Source: Spelaeicoccus albus (GTDB lineage Bacteria > Actinomycetota > Actinomycetes > Actinomycetales > Brevibacteriaceae). From it: a stretch of DNA of 64,000 nucleotides. A model generated the notes under the pieces. That model did not search any database and was not told where the DNA came from. It saw nothing but the letters and a program-made list of their open reading frames with translations. The stretch lies in assembly GCF_013409065.1 (NCBI RefSeq), contig NZ_JACBZP010000001.1, positions 3,668,518-3,732,517 on the forward strand, written 5' to 3'. Below are positions 29,845 through 38,470 of this stretch, in pieces (the first letter of the stretch is position 1; each line of letters begins with the position of its first letter). The position numbers and the translations under genes were made by a program.

Positions 29845-30759
29845 TCATGCTGACGCCGAGTCGATCACCAACACGAGTTTGCCGCGTACATGCCCTTCCT
29901 GACCGATTCGGTGGGCCTGCGCGATCTCGGCAAGCGGAAACGTCGCCGCGACCGGGAGCGCAAATCGGCCGGACTCGATCAGCTCGCCGATCTCGGCGAG
30001 CGCGTGGACGGCGCGGCCGGTGTCCCCGGTGCTGAACGTCACGCCGTGCTCGCGCGCACCAAGGAAATCGGCGATGGTCACCACGTGCTCCGGACCGCCG
30101 GCCAGCTCGATCAGCTCGGGCAGGACGCCGCTGCCGGCGACATCGAGTGCCCTGTCGACGCCGTCCGGCGCCAGTGCGCGAACACGCTCCGTGAGACCCT
30201 CGCCGTACGCCACGGCCTCGGCTCCGAGAGAGCGTATGTATTCGTGGTTCGCCGGACTGGCCGTTCCGATGACGCGGGCGCCGCGTGCCACGGTAAACTG
30301 CACGGCCGCGCTACCGACGATTCCGGACGCGCCGTTGACCAGCAGCACGGTGTGACTGCGGACGCCAAGCCGGTCAAGTGAGCGCGTGGCGGTTTCGACG
30401 GCGACCGGCAGCGCGGCGGCCCCGGCGAAGTCCAGCGAAGGCGGGATTGGCGCATAGTTGGACAGCACCGCCAGCTCGGCCTGTGCTGCGCCTTCGGCCG
30501 ATAAGCCGAACACGGGGTCGCCGATTGTCGCATCGCTCACGCCCTCGCCGAGTTCGTCGACGATGCCCGCCGCTTCGTGTCCCATGAGCTGCGGGAGCTC
30601 ATCGCCCATCAGGCCTTCGCGCTTCTTCCAGTCGCTCGGATTGATGCCGGACGCGCGCACCGCAATGCGCACTTCGCCGGGTCCGGGATGGGGATCCGGC
30701 AATTCGGCGACTTCAAGCACGTCGGGGCCGCCGAATTCGTTGAACCGGGCTGCTTTCAT
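29845..30759 (-). CDS. Zinc-less NADP-dependent quinone oxidoreductase / MDR alcohol dehydrogenase
   Basis: 304-aa medium-chain reductase. The N-terminal GroES-like domain starts MKAARFNEFGGPDVLEV, and the nucleotide-binding domain contains NGASGIVGSAAVQFTVARGA. Catalytic zinc ligands are missing, as in QOR-type enzymes reducing quinones or enones. ATG 30759 follows GGAGCGCCCC; the longer frame to 30918 is not supported. It lies downstream of a VOC gene and a WYL regulator on the same strand. Confidence 0.88.
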   Translation of the reverse strand: MKAARFNEFGGPDVLEVAELPDPHPGPGEVRIAVRASGINPSDWKKREGLMGDELPQLMGHEAAGIVDELGEGVSDATIGDPVFGLSAEGAAQAELAVLSNYAPIPPSLDFAGAAALPVAVETATRSLDRLGVRSHTVLLVNGASGIVGSAAVQFTVARGARVIGTASPANHEYIRSLGAEAVAYGEGLTERVRALAPDGVDRALDVAGSGVLPELIELAGGPEHVVTIADFLGAREHGVTFSTGDTGRAVHALAEIGELIESGRFALPVAATFPLAEIAQAHRIGQEGHVRGKLVLVIDSASA

Positions 30760-30820
30760 GGGGCGCTCCAATCTCGGTGAGCGGCGCGGCGTTCGCTCCG
30801 TTTCTCTCAGTGTGTCAGCG

Positions 30821-31261
30821 TCACGCGCCGGGCTGCGACGTCGCGTGTTCACGGCCGCCGTCCCAGCGGGCGAATTTGGCGCGCGCCTCCGGAGTGGTCG
30901 GGGTGAAGAAATTGACAAGATTGCCGTCAGGGTCGCGGAAGAGCAGCGATTTGTTGCCCCAGGGCATCACTGTCGGCTCGCCCACGAATTCCGAGACGAA
31001 TTCGCGCAGGCGCACGTATTCGGCATCGACGTCGTCGACAAGGAATTCGATGATGGCCGTGTGATTGTCGTTGGCGCGAGCCGATCCAGGGCCGAAAAGA
31101 TCAACGGTGGCGATGCTGCCGATGGCAAGCGTTCCGGCGTCCGTGCGGACTTCTGCGAACTGTTCGTGAGGCCGCACGACGGTGCCGCCGGTGACGTTTT
31201 CGTAAAAGTCGGCGGCCCTGGCCACGTCGGCCGAGATGATGCGCACAGAGACGAGGTTCAT
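30821..31261 (-). CDS. VOC family (glyoxalase-like) protein
   Basis: 146-aa protein with paired beta-alpha-beta-beta-beta modules of the vicinal oxygen chelate fold (VRIISADVARAADFYENVTG at the start, LLFRDPDGNLVNFFTP near the end). Members include glyoxalases, dioxygenases and antibiotic-binding proteins; the substrate is unknown. ATG 31261 follows AAGGAACCACC. The WYL regulator upstream may control it. Confidence 0.85.
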   Translation of the reverse strand: MNLVSVRIISADVARAADFYENVTGGTVVRPHEQFAEVRTDAGTLAIGSIATVDLFGPGSARANDNHTAIIEFLVDDVDAEYVRLREFVSEFVGEPTVMPWGNKSLLFRDPDGNLVNFFTPTTPEARAKFARWDGGREHATSQPGA

Positions 31262-31387
31262 GGTGGTTCCTTTCGAGATTTGGCCGGTTTCTCCGGCTCA
31301 CTCCCCCAGTCTCGTGGCCGCGGGCGACACCGTTATGTCGGTGTTTCGTCCCGAATCCGACTTTTTTTCGATCGGTCGCCGGGCTGT

Positions 31388-32086
31388 TCACTCGATTCCG
31401 AGCGGACGCAACTCGCCGTAGGGGATCTCGAGGTCCTCGGGTCGGAAGGCCCGGCGCGCGGGGCGTTCGCCGGTCGCGGAGGCAGATGCGATGCGGTCCC
31501 ACCGGAAGGCGCGTACGCCGTTTCGCAGTCTGCACCAACCGATCAAGTACCAGTGCGATTCCTTGCCGATGTAGCCGAGCGGTTCGACGTCCCGCTCGGT
31601 GGATTGCCCCGCGCGATCGCGGTAGACGAGTCGGAGCACGCTCCCCGAGCTCAGCGCGGTGGCAAATGCCTCGGATGCCGGCGGCGTAGGCTCGTCGTCA
31701 CCGAGCAGCCTGACCCTGGAGGCTAAGGTCGTCGCGCGAGACGCATCGTCCTGGTGCATGCCCGCCACCACCTTGCGGAGAGCTGCCGTTGCGGATGAGT
31801 GGAACGGGGTCCCGTCCATTTTCCCGAGCGCGATCGCGACTGCCAGCGCCTCATCGACAGTGAAGTTCAGCGGCGACATGCTGCGTGCGCGATCGATGCA
31901 GTAGCCACCGGTACGTCCGGGTTCCGCCCAGATCGGGACGCCGGACTGTTGCAGAGCGCTGATGTCGCGCTCGATCGTGCGCGCGCTCACCTCGAACCGA
32001 TCGGCAAACCATCGTGCGCTGCGCGGCCGCGGCGCGACGGCACGCAACTCGTCGACGAGCGCGTAAAGTCGGTCGGTTCGGTTCAT
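31388..32086 (-). CDS. YafY-type WYL-domain transcriptional regulator
   Basis: 232-aa protein with an N-terminal HTH_11 domain (about residues 5-60: ADRFEVSARTIERDISALQQ) and a C-terminal WYL ligand-sensing domain (SVLRLVYRDRAGQSTERDVE, then WYLIGWCRLRNGVRAFRWDR). WYL proteins sense nucleotides or single-stranded DNA in several systems. It is in line with the VOC and oxidoreductase genes below it, its likely targets. Confidence 0.9.
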   Translation of the reverse strand: MNRTDRLYALVDELRAVAPRPRSARWFADRFEVSARTIERDISALQQSGVPIWAEPGRTGGYCIDRARSMSPLNFTVDEALAVAIALGKMDGTPFHSSATAALRKVVAGMHQDDASRATTLASRVRLLGDDEPTPPASEAFATALSSGSVLRLVYRDRAGQSTERDVEPLGYIGKESHWYLIGWCRLRNGVRAFRWDRIASASATGERPARRAFRPEDLEIPYGELRPLGIE

Positions 32087-32089
32087 CAG

Positions 32090-32479
32090 TTACAGAACGT
32101 CTATGTGAGCGCTATGTCCAGTTGATCGGGCAAGTCGACCATCTCGTGTCACCAGTGGGCATTCCAGTGCCTCGGCCAAGGCGACGTATGCGGCGTCGTA
32201 GGCAGAGGTGTTATTGCGCAGTTGGAAAGCGCGCCTTCGCAGGATGTGCGCTGATGGCCAGCGTTGGAGAGGCAGATCGTTGAAGTCAGTAAGGAGATCC
32301 TCTGCCCGAGTGGCGCTGAGGTGGCCCCCAAGGGTCAGCCCTCGCAAAGCGGAGACTACTTCGAAGTCGACCAGACTTGGGGCGTGCAACTCGTCAGCGG
32401 CAAGTCGGGCACGAAGCGCGTCGGTGCCGGCGACCGCCGTGAGTGCATCAACCACGGCGGCACTATCCACAACGATCAC
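32090..32479 (-). CDS. vapC: VapC-type PIN-domain toxin
   Basis: 129-aa PIN-domain endoribonuclease. Conserved acidic residues of the Mg-dependent active site are present: D5 in VVDSAAVV, E40 in VDFEVVSAL, D94 in YDAAYVALAE and D112 in LVTRDGRLA. VapC toxins cut initiator tRNA or rRNA. The start overlaps vapB by 4 nt. Confidence 0.92.
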   Translation of the reverse strand: MIVVDSAAVVDALTAVAGTDALRARLAADELHAPSLVDFEVVSALRGLTLGGHLSATRAEDLLTDFNDLPLQRWPSAHILRRRAFQLRNNTSAYDAAYVALAEALECPLVTRDGRLARSTGHSAHIDVL

Positions 32480-32733
32480 CGCGTCGGAACCTGCTGCAAC
32501 TGGCCGTCACGCTCTGAACGTGCCTCGCCGAGGACGTCGACTGCCGACACCGGCGCTCGTTCGCTACGCCGAGCAGCGCGGTCAAGTACCTCGGCGACCG
32601 TCGGCTGCGAGACCTCTCGGTTGAGAACGCTCAACAGGTATGCATTCAAGGACTCACCTTGAGCAGCTGCCCGCGCCTTGAGTGCACGGCGCACTTCGTC
32701 GGGCACGTTCCTGATCTGTAACAACGAGGGCAT
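32476..32733 (-). CDS. vapB: VapB/FitA-type antitoxin
   Basis: 85-aa antitoxin with an N-terminal ribbon-helix-helix (LLQIRNVPDEVRRALKARAA, FitA/Arc-like) and an acidic tail that binds VapC. ATG 32733 is preferred over an upstream in-frame start because TATTAT ends 6 nt before it (leaderless pattern) and family proteins begin here. It overlaps vapC by 4 nt. Confidence 0.9.
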   Translation of the reverse strand: MPSLLQIRNVPDEVRRALKARAAAQGESLNAYLLSVLNREVSQPTVAEVLDRAARRSERAPVSAVDVLGEARSERDGQLQQVPTR

Positions 32734-32753
32734 GGATACATAATAGCATTCAT

Positions 32754-32772
32754 TTAATACATTACGTATTAA
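32754..32772. promoter_or_regulatory. Palindromic operator of vapBC
   Basis: Perfect inverted repeat ttaatac-attac-gtattaa in an AT-rich island, just upstream of the likely -10 box TATTAT (32745-32740, minus strand). It suits autorepression by the VapB ribbon-helix-helix. Confidence 0.7.
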
Positions 32773-32787
32773 TTTATATCGCGTCAT

Positions 32788-33288
32788 TCACGAGCGGTCG
32801 AAGCGAAGGTGCTCATCGAGTGTGCGAAAGACAATGTCCGACCCGCCTTCCCACGCCGGCTTCGGGTCCGGTTGCCCCGGCACCGGCTGATACACCCACC
32901 AAAGGTTGCCCCAGGGGTCCTCGATGCGGGCCAGAGTCACCGAGCCGTAAAACGGAGTCGGCGGGGTCACGATCGTTGCTGCCCGATCAACGGCACGACT
33001 GGCCAGCTTCTCGGCGTCCGATGTCCAGACTTGTAGCATTCCCGGACGCGGCCGCCACCCCTCTTGCGGGTCGGCCAGGAGTAATAGTGAGTTGCCAACA
33101 CGCACCTCCGCGTGGATGAGCAGTCCATCCGGGGTCGGCGTCCGGGCCCGAGCGACTTCTTCGCCGTCGAAGACATCTTCCGCGAACGTGATGAAGCCGG
33201 CCGCGTCCTTGAGGATCAAGAATGGATTAAGCGTGCCACCGCGGCCGGTGATCCGGTCGGCGCCCAGGGTTATCGGTTCACGAGTCAT
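32788..33288 (-). CDS. VOC family protein (PhnB-like)
   Basis: 166-aa vicinal-oxygen-chelate fold protein resembling PhnB-type members (TLNPFLILKDAAGFITFAED at the start, ARIEDPWGNLWWVYQPV near the end). ATG 33288 is chosen over the longer frame to 33345. It lies 13 bp after another VOC gene on the same strand. Confidence 0.83.
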   Translation of the reverse strand: MTREPITLGADRITGRGGTLNPFLILKDAAGFITFAEDVFDGEEVARARTPTPDGLLIHAEVRVGNSLLLLADPQEGWRPRPGMLQVWTSDAEKLASRAVDRAATIVTPPTPFYGSVTLARIEDPWGNLWWVYQPVPGQPDPKPAWEGGSDIVFRTLDEHLRFDRS

Positions 33289-33301
33289 GCGAATAGATGT
33301 A

Positions 33302-33679
33302 TCAGCTCGCACCGACAGTGGGGCTCGGATCGTGATGCTGGGCAATGTTGAGCACTGTCCCGTCGGGAGCCCGGACGAAGAAGCGGCGGATTCCCCACGG
33401 CTCGGTCGTCAGCGGGTGCACGATCTCGTAGCCGCGACTTTCGGCCGACGCATAAGCCTCGTCGACGTCGTCGACCTTGACTGTGAGCAGCGGGTTCTCG
33501 GGTGCCGTCGCGTCACGCGAAACAACTTGAAGCTGCTCGCCGGATTCCGGCACCACGAAGCGGGTGACCCAGTCGAGGCCGAGGCTCTGCTCGTCGAGGC
33601 CGAGGAAATCCCCATAGAAGTTTCTCGCATCGTCAATTTCAGGAACCGGCAGATCGGCTATCACGCGAATGACTTTCAT
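33302..33679 (-). CDS. VOC family protein (glyoxalase-like)
   Basis: 125-aa VOC protein (MKVIRVIADLPVPEIDDARN, ending with FFVRAPDGTVLNIAQHHD). ATG 33679 follows GGAGAAGCCG; the four residues of the longer frame are not needed. It is the first of a pair of VOC genes that may be co-transcribed. The substrate is unknown. Confidence 0.83.
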   Translation of the reverse strand: MKVIRVIADLPVPEIDDARNFYGDFLGLDEQSLGLDWVTRFVVPESGEQLQVVSRDATAPENPLLTVKVDDVDEAYASAESRGYEIVHPLTTEPWGIRRFFVRAPDGTVLNIAQHHDPSPTVGAS

Positions 33680-33772
33680 CGGCTTCTCCAACCATCAGTG
33701 GATATCAATCGTGCCGCGCTGCCCGATCGCTGTCCACTGTGTCGCCGGGCACACCGGAAGCAGGGCCGCACG

Positions 33773-34165
33773 TCATGACGCGAGTAGCTCGTGAATCGCC
33801 TCTGAGTTCTCCTTATCGAGTTCGAAGAAGCCGAATCGCAGGCGAGACGCAGGTAAGTACTCGCGCACCCGCGAAAGAGGAAGCGGCTCAATCTCGCGAA
33901 GGTGTGCCCGGCGACAATACCCACCGGCAATGACCTCGCTGGGTTCCGGCTCGTCGCCGGTGACCTCCCCGACGAAGGTGATCGCGCGGAGCGGCCGGCC
34001 GCCGGGGTACGTATCAGTCGGCGAATAGATGAAGAGGCCGTCGCCACGCGACATCCGCGCCAGCGGTGCTCGCTTACCGTGGTTGGCCATCACAAATCCG
34101 CCCGCGACTCCGCGATTGGCGTGGTCGCGCGAGACCACCAATACCCAGTACCGTCTCTTCGACAT
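33773..34165 (-). CDS. EVE-domain protein
   Basis: 130-aa protein that is a single EVE domain (PF01878, PUA-like). The pattern YWVLVVSRDHANRGVAGG, SRGDGLFIYSPTD and AITFVGEVTG is typical. EVE domains bind modified bases such as 5-methylcytosine, and are often found with McrB-type restriction or with antiphage genes. No restriction gene is adjacent here, so the role is open. Confidence 0.82.
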   Translation of the reverse strand: MSKRRYWVLVVSRDHANRGVAGGFVMANHGKRAPLARMSRGDGLFIYSPTDTYPGGRPLRAITFVGEVTGDEPEPSEVIAGGYCRRAHLREIEPLPLSRVREYLPASRLRFGFFELDKENSEAIHELLAS

Positions 34166-34305
34166 GTGGACAAGGCTAATTCACGGCACCGACGTCGGCG
34201 CCCGACGCTCTTATCAGGCGATGATCATTGGTGATTCGACGTGACAGTGGCCTATTTGCGATTCGCGAGCTCATTTACCCTGTTTAATCGCTCGTACTTG
34301 CTAGC

Positions 34306-35589
34306 ATGGGCCAGATGTTCGGGTCTCAGAGCGGAGCGGGGACCGAACCGCGGCGTGGGCTGCGGAAACGACGGGCAGGGGTCGCTGCGCTGACCGTCGC
34401 GGCTTTGGTCGCTGCTCTTCTTGTGTGGCATCCGTGGTCTCGTATTCCCAGCGATCCGCTGGCCGATGGCGTTTTGCCGCAGGGCACGCGGTATGGCGCA
34501 GAAGGTTGGACGCCGCGAGGAAGTCTGGCGAACGACTCGCAGTTCATCCACGATGCTGCCGAAAGGCTTCGCCGCGATGACGGTCGACGTTATTGGCTCT
34601 TGTGGGCAGGGCGCGGGTCCTACGGAGCCGATGGCAAGTCCGATTTCGCCATCTTCGCGTATACCAGTGCTTCCGATTCACACGACGGCATCTACAGCTC
34701 AGCGAAAGTGCGTCGCCATCCGGACGGGCACTGGGATAGCGATGTGGACTACGGCTACGAGTTCTCCGGGCTCTCATTTGCCAACACGGTTATCCAAATC
34801 CCGCTCGATTCCATTGAGGGGTTACGGAAGGGTGCGAATGCGTACTATCTCGTACGCGATGACGTCACCGCGATTTCGGATAAGAACAAGGCACCACTGA
34901 AAGTGCATAACGGCATTGTCGCCGTCGGAAGTGGTGAAGACTCTCCGAAATTTGGCCATTTCCTGACAACCACGAGCAATCGGGGGACGGAATATACGTC
35001 GTCGCTACTCACGAAGGGCCTGCACGCGGACCTGTGGAAGCGTTCTGAAGCCAAAGCGGCGCTTTCCCCCGTCATTGAGGCAACAACGACGGCGGGTAGT
35101 TCGCCCCTCAACGTCGAGGCAGCCAGTCAGCAACTCGTCTATTTCGACGCTCCGGAACCCGTCCGGTTCGCCGGCGGGACCGGATACGTGTCGCAAACAA
35201 TCGTGTACAACGTCGATTATTACAACGAAAAAACCGGGGAAACCGAGTCGCGGACTCGTTCAGGTGTTGCCGTCATCCGACCCGGTAAGGCGACTGTTTT
35301 CGGTAGTCCTGCTCAAGATGGTTCCGGGAGGGAAGCACGCGAGGGGCCAAATGCCGATATCGCCGTATCGATACCGAAAGGTCTACCGGGCGGCCCCGCA
35401 ATCGTCGTCACCGGCAGCAACGCCATCACCACCCCGTCGCTTCCCCTCATCGGCAAGCCGAAGAAGTCCGACGGCCCCCGGATTTTCGGTCACGCGTCCG
35501 ACCGCACGGTGGTGATCTGGCGAGATTCGCACAACCAACCCACGAAAACAGCGCTCGTCGGCCGTCCGGTTTCGCCATCGTACCCGTAA
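34306..35589 (+). CDS. Hypothetical membrane-anchored extracellular protein
   Basis: 427-aa protein with a basic N-terminus, one membrane span (about residues 24-41) and a long outside part with no repeats or catalytic motif that I recognise. It may be an uncleaved signal anchor. The extracellular part is rich in Asp, Ser and Gly and has aromatic clusters such as RRYWLLWAGRG. It is on the plus strand, opposite to its neighbours on the left, with no obvious partner. Confidence 0.7.
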   Translation: MGQMFGSQSGAGTEPRRGLRKRRAGVAALTVAALVAALLVWHPWSRIPSDPLADGVLPQGTRYGAEGWTPRGSLANDSQFIHDAAERLRRDDGRRYWLLWAGRGSYGADGKSDFAIFAYTSASDSHDGIYSSAKVRRHPDGHWDSDVDYGYEFSGLSFANTVIQIPLDSIEGLRKGANAYYLVRDDVTAISDKNKAPLKVHNGIVAVGSGEDSPKFGHFLTTTSNRGTEYTSSLLTKGLHADLWKRSEAKAALSPVIEATTTAGSSPLNVEAASQQLVYFDAPEPVRFAGGTGYVSQTIVYNVDYYNEKTGETESRTRSGVAVIRPGKATVFGSPAQDGSGREAREGPNADIAVSIPKGLPGGPAIVVTGSNAITTPSLPLIGKPKKSDGPRIFGHASDRTVVIWRDSHNQPTKTALVGRPVSPSYP

Positions 35590-35864
35590 CAGAGCCGGCC
35601 GCAGGTCGTCCCAGGCGTGGGATGGCTTCGATCGTGCGGACACCCACCAGGCTGCCGGATTTCGTCGCCGAGTCTCGCTCCGAGCGTACCGCCATCTCCA
35701 TTGGGAATCCGTCACTGAGACGGTAAGTAGTATGCGGTCAAGCTCACGGAAGTCAGGCCCTATGCTTACAGGGCTGGTTCTGCGCTCGACTTCTGAAAAT
35801 GGCACCCGTCTTGCATCCCCAGCTTCATTCACGCAGGTCGCGCTTGACGGGCCATACTGAATGC

Positions 35865-36254
35865 ATGGCTGCTCCGGCGATGCGCTTGGTGACGTTCGTC
35901 GATTTCGACGACGGCGCAAACCAGTCAACTGTCTCGATATCGGCACGCCATGAACTCGAACTTGCCGGCGGTCGTCGAGCGCTACTCCTGAACGACAGGG
36001 GCTGGACCTCGTCCGGCCCGTCTAATGTGTGGGCCCATACGACCGAGCAAGAAATCGTCGACACCGCCCGCGCAGTCGTAGGGCCGGACGAGCCATTTGG
36101 CACCCGTACCGAGGGAGAGATGGCCACTGCCCACTGGCGAGACTTGCAGCAAAGCGCTCAGAAGCAAAGCGTCGAAATCAGCGCCGGTGAGCTGCGACGC
36201 CTCCCCCACGACGTCGAAATCAGCGCCCGGCTCCGCAGGCGCCTCCACCACTAG
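35865..36254 (+). CDS. Conserved hypothetical protein (about 129 aa)
   Basis: Small soluble protein beginning MAAPAMRLVTFVDFDDGANQ, with a later IVDTARAVVGPDEPFG and a C-terminal LRRLPHDVEISARL. This layout is familiar from uncharacterised actinobacterial proteins, so it is probably real, but no function is known. The in-frame ATG at 35865 is preferred to 35799; 35880 (MRLV) is also possible. It ends 40 bp before the Imm5-like gene and may share its transcript. Confidence 0.65.
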   Translation: MAAPAMRLVTFVDFDDGANQSTVSISARHELELAGGRRALLLNDRGWTSSGPSNVWAHTTEQEIVDTARAVVGPDEPFGTRTEGEMATAHWRDLQQSAQKQSVEISAGELRRLPHDVEISARLRRRLHH

Positions 36255-36294
36255 CGCATACCCGCCGCTTACATACTCTTGGGAGCGTCCGATC

Positions 36295-36807
36295 ATGATC
36301 TTTTCGAAGACTCGCGATCCGCGCTTGGTGACGATCCGCCGCGGCGGAACCCTCACCGACGCGGACCATCAGCTCCTCGCGTTGTGGGCGGCGTCCTGCG
36401 CCGAACACGTTCTCGAACTGTTCGAGTCCGCCCGGCCGCACGATCCCCGTCCTCGCCAAGCGATCAATTACAGCCGTGCATGGGTGCGCGGCGAGGTCAA
36501 GATGATGCAAGCTCGCGCGGCCGGCGGACATGCAATGGGTGCAGCCAGGAACCTGCGCGGGGCGCCCCGGTTTGCCGCCTACGCCGCAGGCCAGGCCGGC
36601 GCCGTCGCGCACGTCGCCGCCCATGATCTCGGCGCCGCCGCCTATGCGATCAAGGCGGCGCAGGCTGCGACGCCGGACGATGCCGGGGCCGCCGGACGGC
36701 GTGAGTGCCGGTGGCAGCGCGACCAGCTTCCGGACGCCGTGCGCGAGCTCGTGCTCGACGATCAGCGACTCCGCAACGACATTTGCTGGTCGGTTTTCGA
36801 CAGCTGA
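36295..36807 (+). CDS. Imm5-like putative immunity protein
   Basis: 170-aa, alanine-rich helical protein. LLALWAASCAEHVLELFES, the DPRPRQAIN segment and AGAVAHVAAHDLGAAAYAIK match the Imm-5-like family of predicted polymorphic-toxin immunity proteins. The ATG at 36295 follows GGGAG with good spacing. No toxin gene with a secretion domain is adjacent, so it may be an orphan or have another role. Confidence 0.72.
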   Translation: MIFSKTRDPRLVTIRRGGTLTDADHQLLALWAASCAEHVLELFESARPHDPRPRQAINYSRAWVRGEVKMMQARAAGGHAMGAARNLRGAPRFAAYAAGQAGAVAHVAAHDLGAAAYAIKAAQAATPDDAGAAGRRECRWQRDQLPDAVRELVLDDQRLRNDICWSVFDS

Positions 36808-36845
36808 CCGAGCGTCGATGCTCACCGGCGCGCTCGGCCCTACTC

Positions 36846-37580
36846 TCATTTCTTCTGACGGCGGCTGCCGGCGTGCCAGTCTTCTTCCTTTCCGGTCGCG
36901 CCGGGCTGCACGCCGAACCCCACCAGCTGCGGTCGCTCTCGCAGGCTGCGCTTCATTTCGGAGAATCCGGGGAATCGGGCGAGCCCCACCACGTGGTCCC
37001 ACAGTTCGACGGCGGCATCCTTGTCGGGAAGCCGGCTGATCACCGGGCCGAAGAACGCGACGCCGTCCGGTGGTTCGAAGTGAATGATCGGAGTGCCGAC
37101 GTCTTTGCCGGTCAGTTTGAGCGCCTCATCACCGTCGGCGCGAATCTCGGCGTCCCAGGCTTTGTCGTCGAGAGCATCGGCCAGGCTGGCGGGCAGACCC
37201 GCCTCGACCAGTATCGGCTCAACGAATTCCCGAGTGCCGCGTCGCTCCCGGTGCTCCTTTTCGTCGGTGACCTCGGCGGGTGGCGTATCGAAGATGTGCG
37301 CCCCGAGGGCGGCCTGCAGCGCGTCCAGTGACTGCGGGCCGTGCTCGGCGCGCGCCCGAGCGGCTACCCGCAGCAGCCGCAATCCGGCCGTGTGCCCGGC
37401 CTCGTACTCCGGCGGGAAGTGCGCGTCGTAATCGATGTGCGAGTTGATCAGCCGCAGCGAAATGAATCGCCACTCAACCGTCAGACCGCGCTCGGCCTGC
37501 ACCATCCGGATCCATTTACTCGTCAGCCAGCAGAACGGGCACACCGGGTCAAAGTAAAAGCGAATGTCAGTCGAAGTCAT
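36846..37580 (-). CDS. DsbA-family oxidoreductase, mycothiol-dependent nitroreductase type
   Basis: 244-aa thioredoxin-fold protein with an inserted helical domain. The active site CPFC is at residues 14-17 in YFDPVCPFCWLTSKWI, and the cis-proline region is GTPIIHFEPPDGVAFFGPV. The layout matches Rv2466c of M. tuberculosis, a mycothiol-dependent nitroreductase/oxidoreductase; CPWC is usual there and CPFC is seen here. It is cytosolic (no signal). It stands alone and is convergent with the Imm5-like gene. Confidence 0.85.
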   Translation of the reverse strand: MTSTDIRFYFDPVCPFCWLTSKWIRMVQAERGLTVEWRFISLRLINSHIDYDAHFPPEYEAGHTAGLRLLRVAARARAEHGPQSLDALQAALGAHIFDTPPAEVTDEKEHRERRGTREFVEPILVEAGLPASLADALDDKAWDAEIRADGDEALKLTGKDVGTPIIHFEPPDGVAFFGPVISRLPDKDAAVELWDHVVGLARFPGFSEMKRSLRERPQLVGFGVQPGATGKEEDWHAGSRRQKK

Positions 37581-37614
37581 GCTTCAACAGTATGCCCGCA
37601 GGCCGACGCTTCAC

Positions 37615-37929
37615 TCAGATGTCGTCGTCATAAGCGGGCCCGCCTTCGTCTTCCCACTGCTCCAAGGCCCGGACCTTACGGGAGTTGAACTTCTGCCGCA
37701 CCCCGTAACCGCCGTCGTCGTCTTCGGGGACGAACCGAATACCGAATTCCTCCAGAGTCCGGCGGAGGCGACGGAGCTCTTCCTCGTCGAGGCCCTGGCG
37801 GCCGCGTTCGTACTCATGGAGTTGGCGCTTGGACATACCCGCGCTGTCGGCGATGTTCTTGGCCGACACCTGCGATAGTGCGCGGGCTGCGCGCGCCAGA
37901 TCGGGGCTCATCAACGTCTTCTTCAGCAT
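37615..37929 (-). CDS. Small Xre-family helix-turn-helix regulator
   Basis: 104-aa protein with a Cro/C1-type HTH at about residues 14-55 (NIADSAGMSKRQLHEYERGR) and a C-terminal FVPEDDDGGYGVRQKF segment often seen in small Xre regulators. The ATG at 37929 is preceded by a very strong ribosome-binding sequence GGAGGGGACGAGC; the longer frame to 38115 is rejected. Its regulatory target is not evident. Confidence 0.83.
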   Translation of the reverse strand: MLKKTLMSPDLARAARALSQVSAKNIADSAGMSKRQLHEYERGRQGLDEEELRRLRRTLEEFGIRFVPEDDDGGYGVRQKFNSRKVRALEQWEDEGGPAYDDDI

Positions 37930-38164
37930 GCTCGTCCCCTCCGGGTCTCGACTGCTATGAACCACGAGCTTACAGGGCCGATTCATCAATGGCAGCCGGA
38001 CAAGGAGGTTAGCTGTGCCCCCGCCTTTGGGCGCTTGCACGCTGGCCCAATGAAACGGTCCCCGCTCGACGATCCCTATGTGGGGCGCTTCGATCACACG
38101 ACTTCTACTTCGCATGCGAGATCAGGGACTCTGCCGAGTCGCGCGTCTGCACGCGATCATGGTT

Positions 38165-38470
38165 TCAGGCTGGTTGTGAGAGGTGCGATAGTAGCGCGAT
38201 CTTGGGTTGCTCTCGCAGGACCTGGATAGCCTGGCTCATGCCGGCCCTGGCGGCGTCCTCCATGTGAGCGTGGAAGGCGCGTGCATTCTCCCAAACCTGG
38301 ATGGCGTAGAAGGTACCGCGGTCGCCCAGATCCGCATACTCGGTGGACCCGACAAGGCCCGGCTTGTCGGAAGTCTGGATGGCGCGGAGCAGAGCGTCAC
38401 GGGCTTCCTGCTCCTGTCCGCATTTCGCGTGAATCTCAATAAGGACGGTAACTGTGTCCTGGCTACTCAT
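38165..38470 (-). CDS. Antibiotic biosynthesis monooxygenase (ABM) domain protein
   Basis: 101-aa protein with the dimeric ferredoxin-like ABM fold (VTVLIEIHAKCGQEQEARDA, then FYAIQVWENARAFHAHMED). Members are small cofactor-free monooxygenases or heme-degrading enzymes; others are signalling proteins. The start overlaps the KOW gene stop by 4 nt, so it is the second gene of an operon probably controlled by the TetR protein on the other side. Confidence 0.82.
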   Translation of the reverse strand: MSSQDTVTVLIEIHAKCGQEQEARDALLRAIQTSDKPGLVGSTEYADLGDRGTFYAIQVWENARAFHAHMEDAARAGMSQAIQVLREQPKIALLSHLSQPA

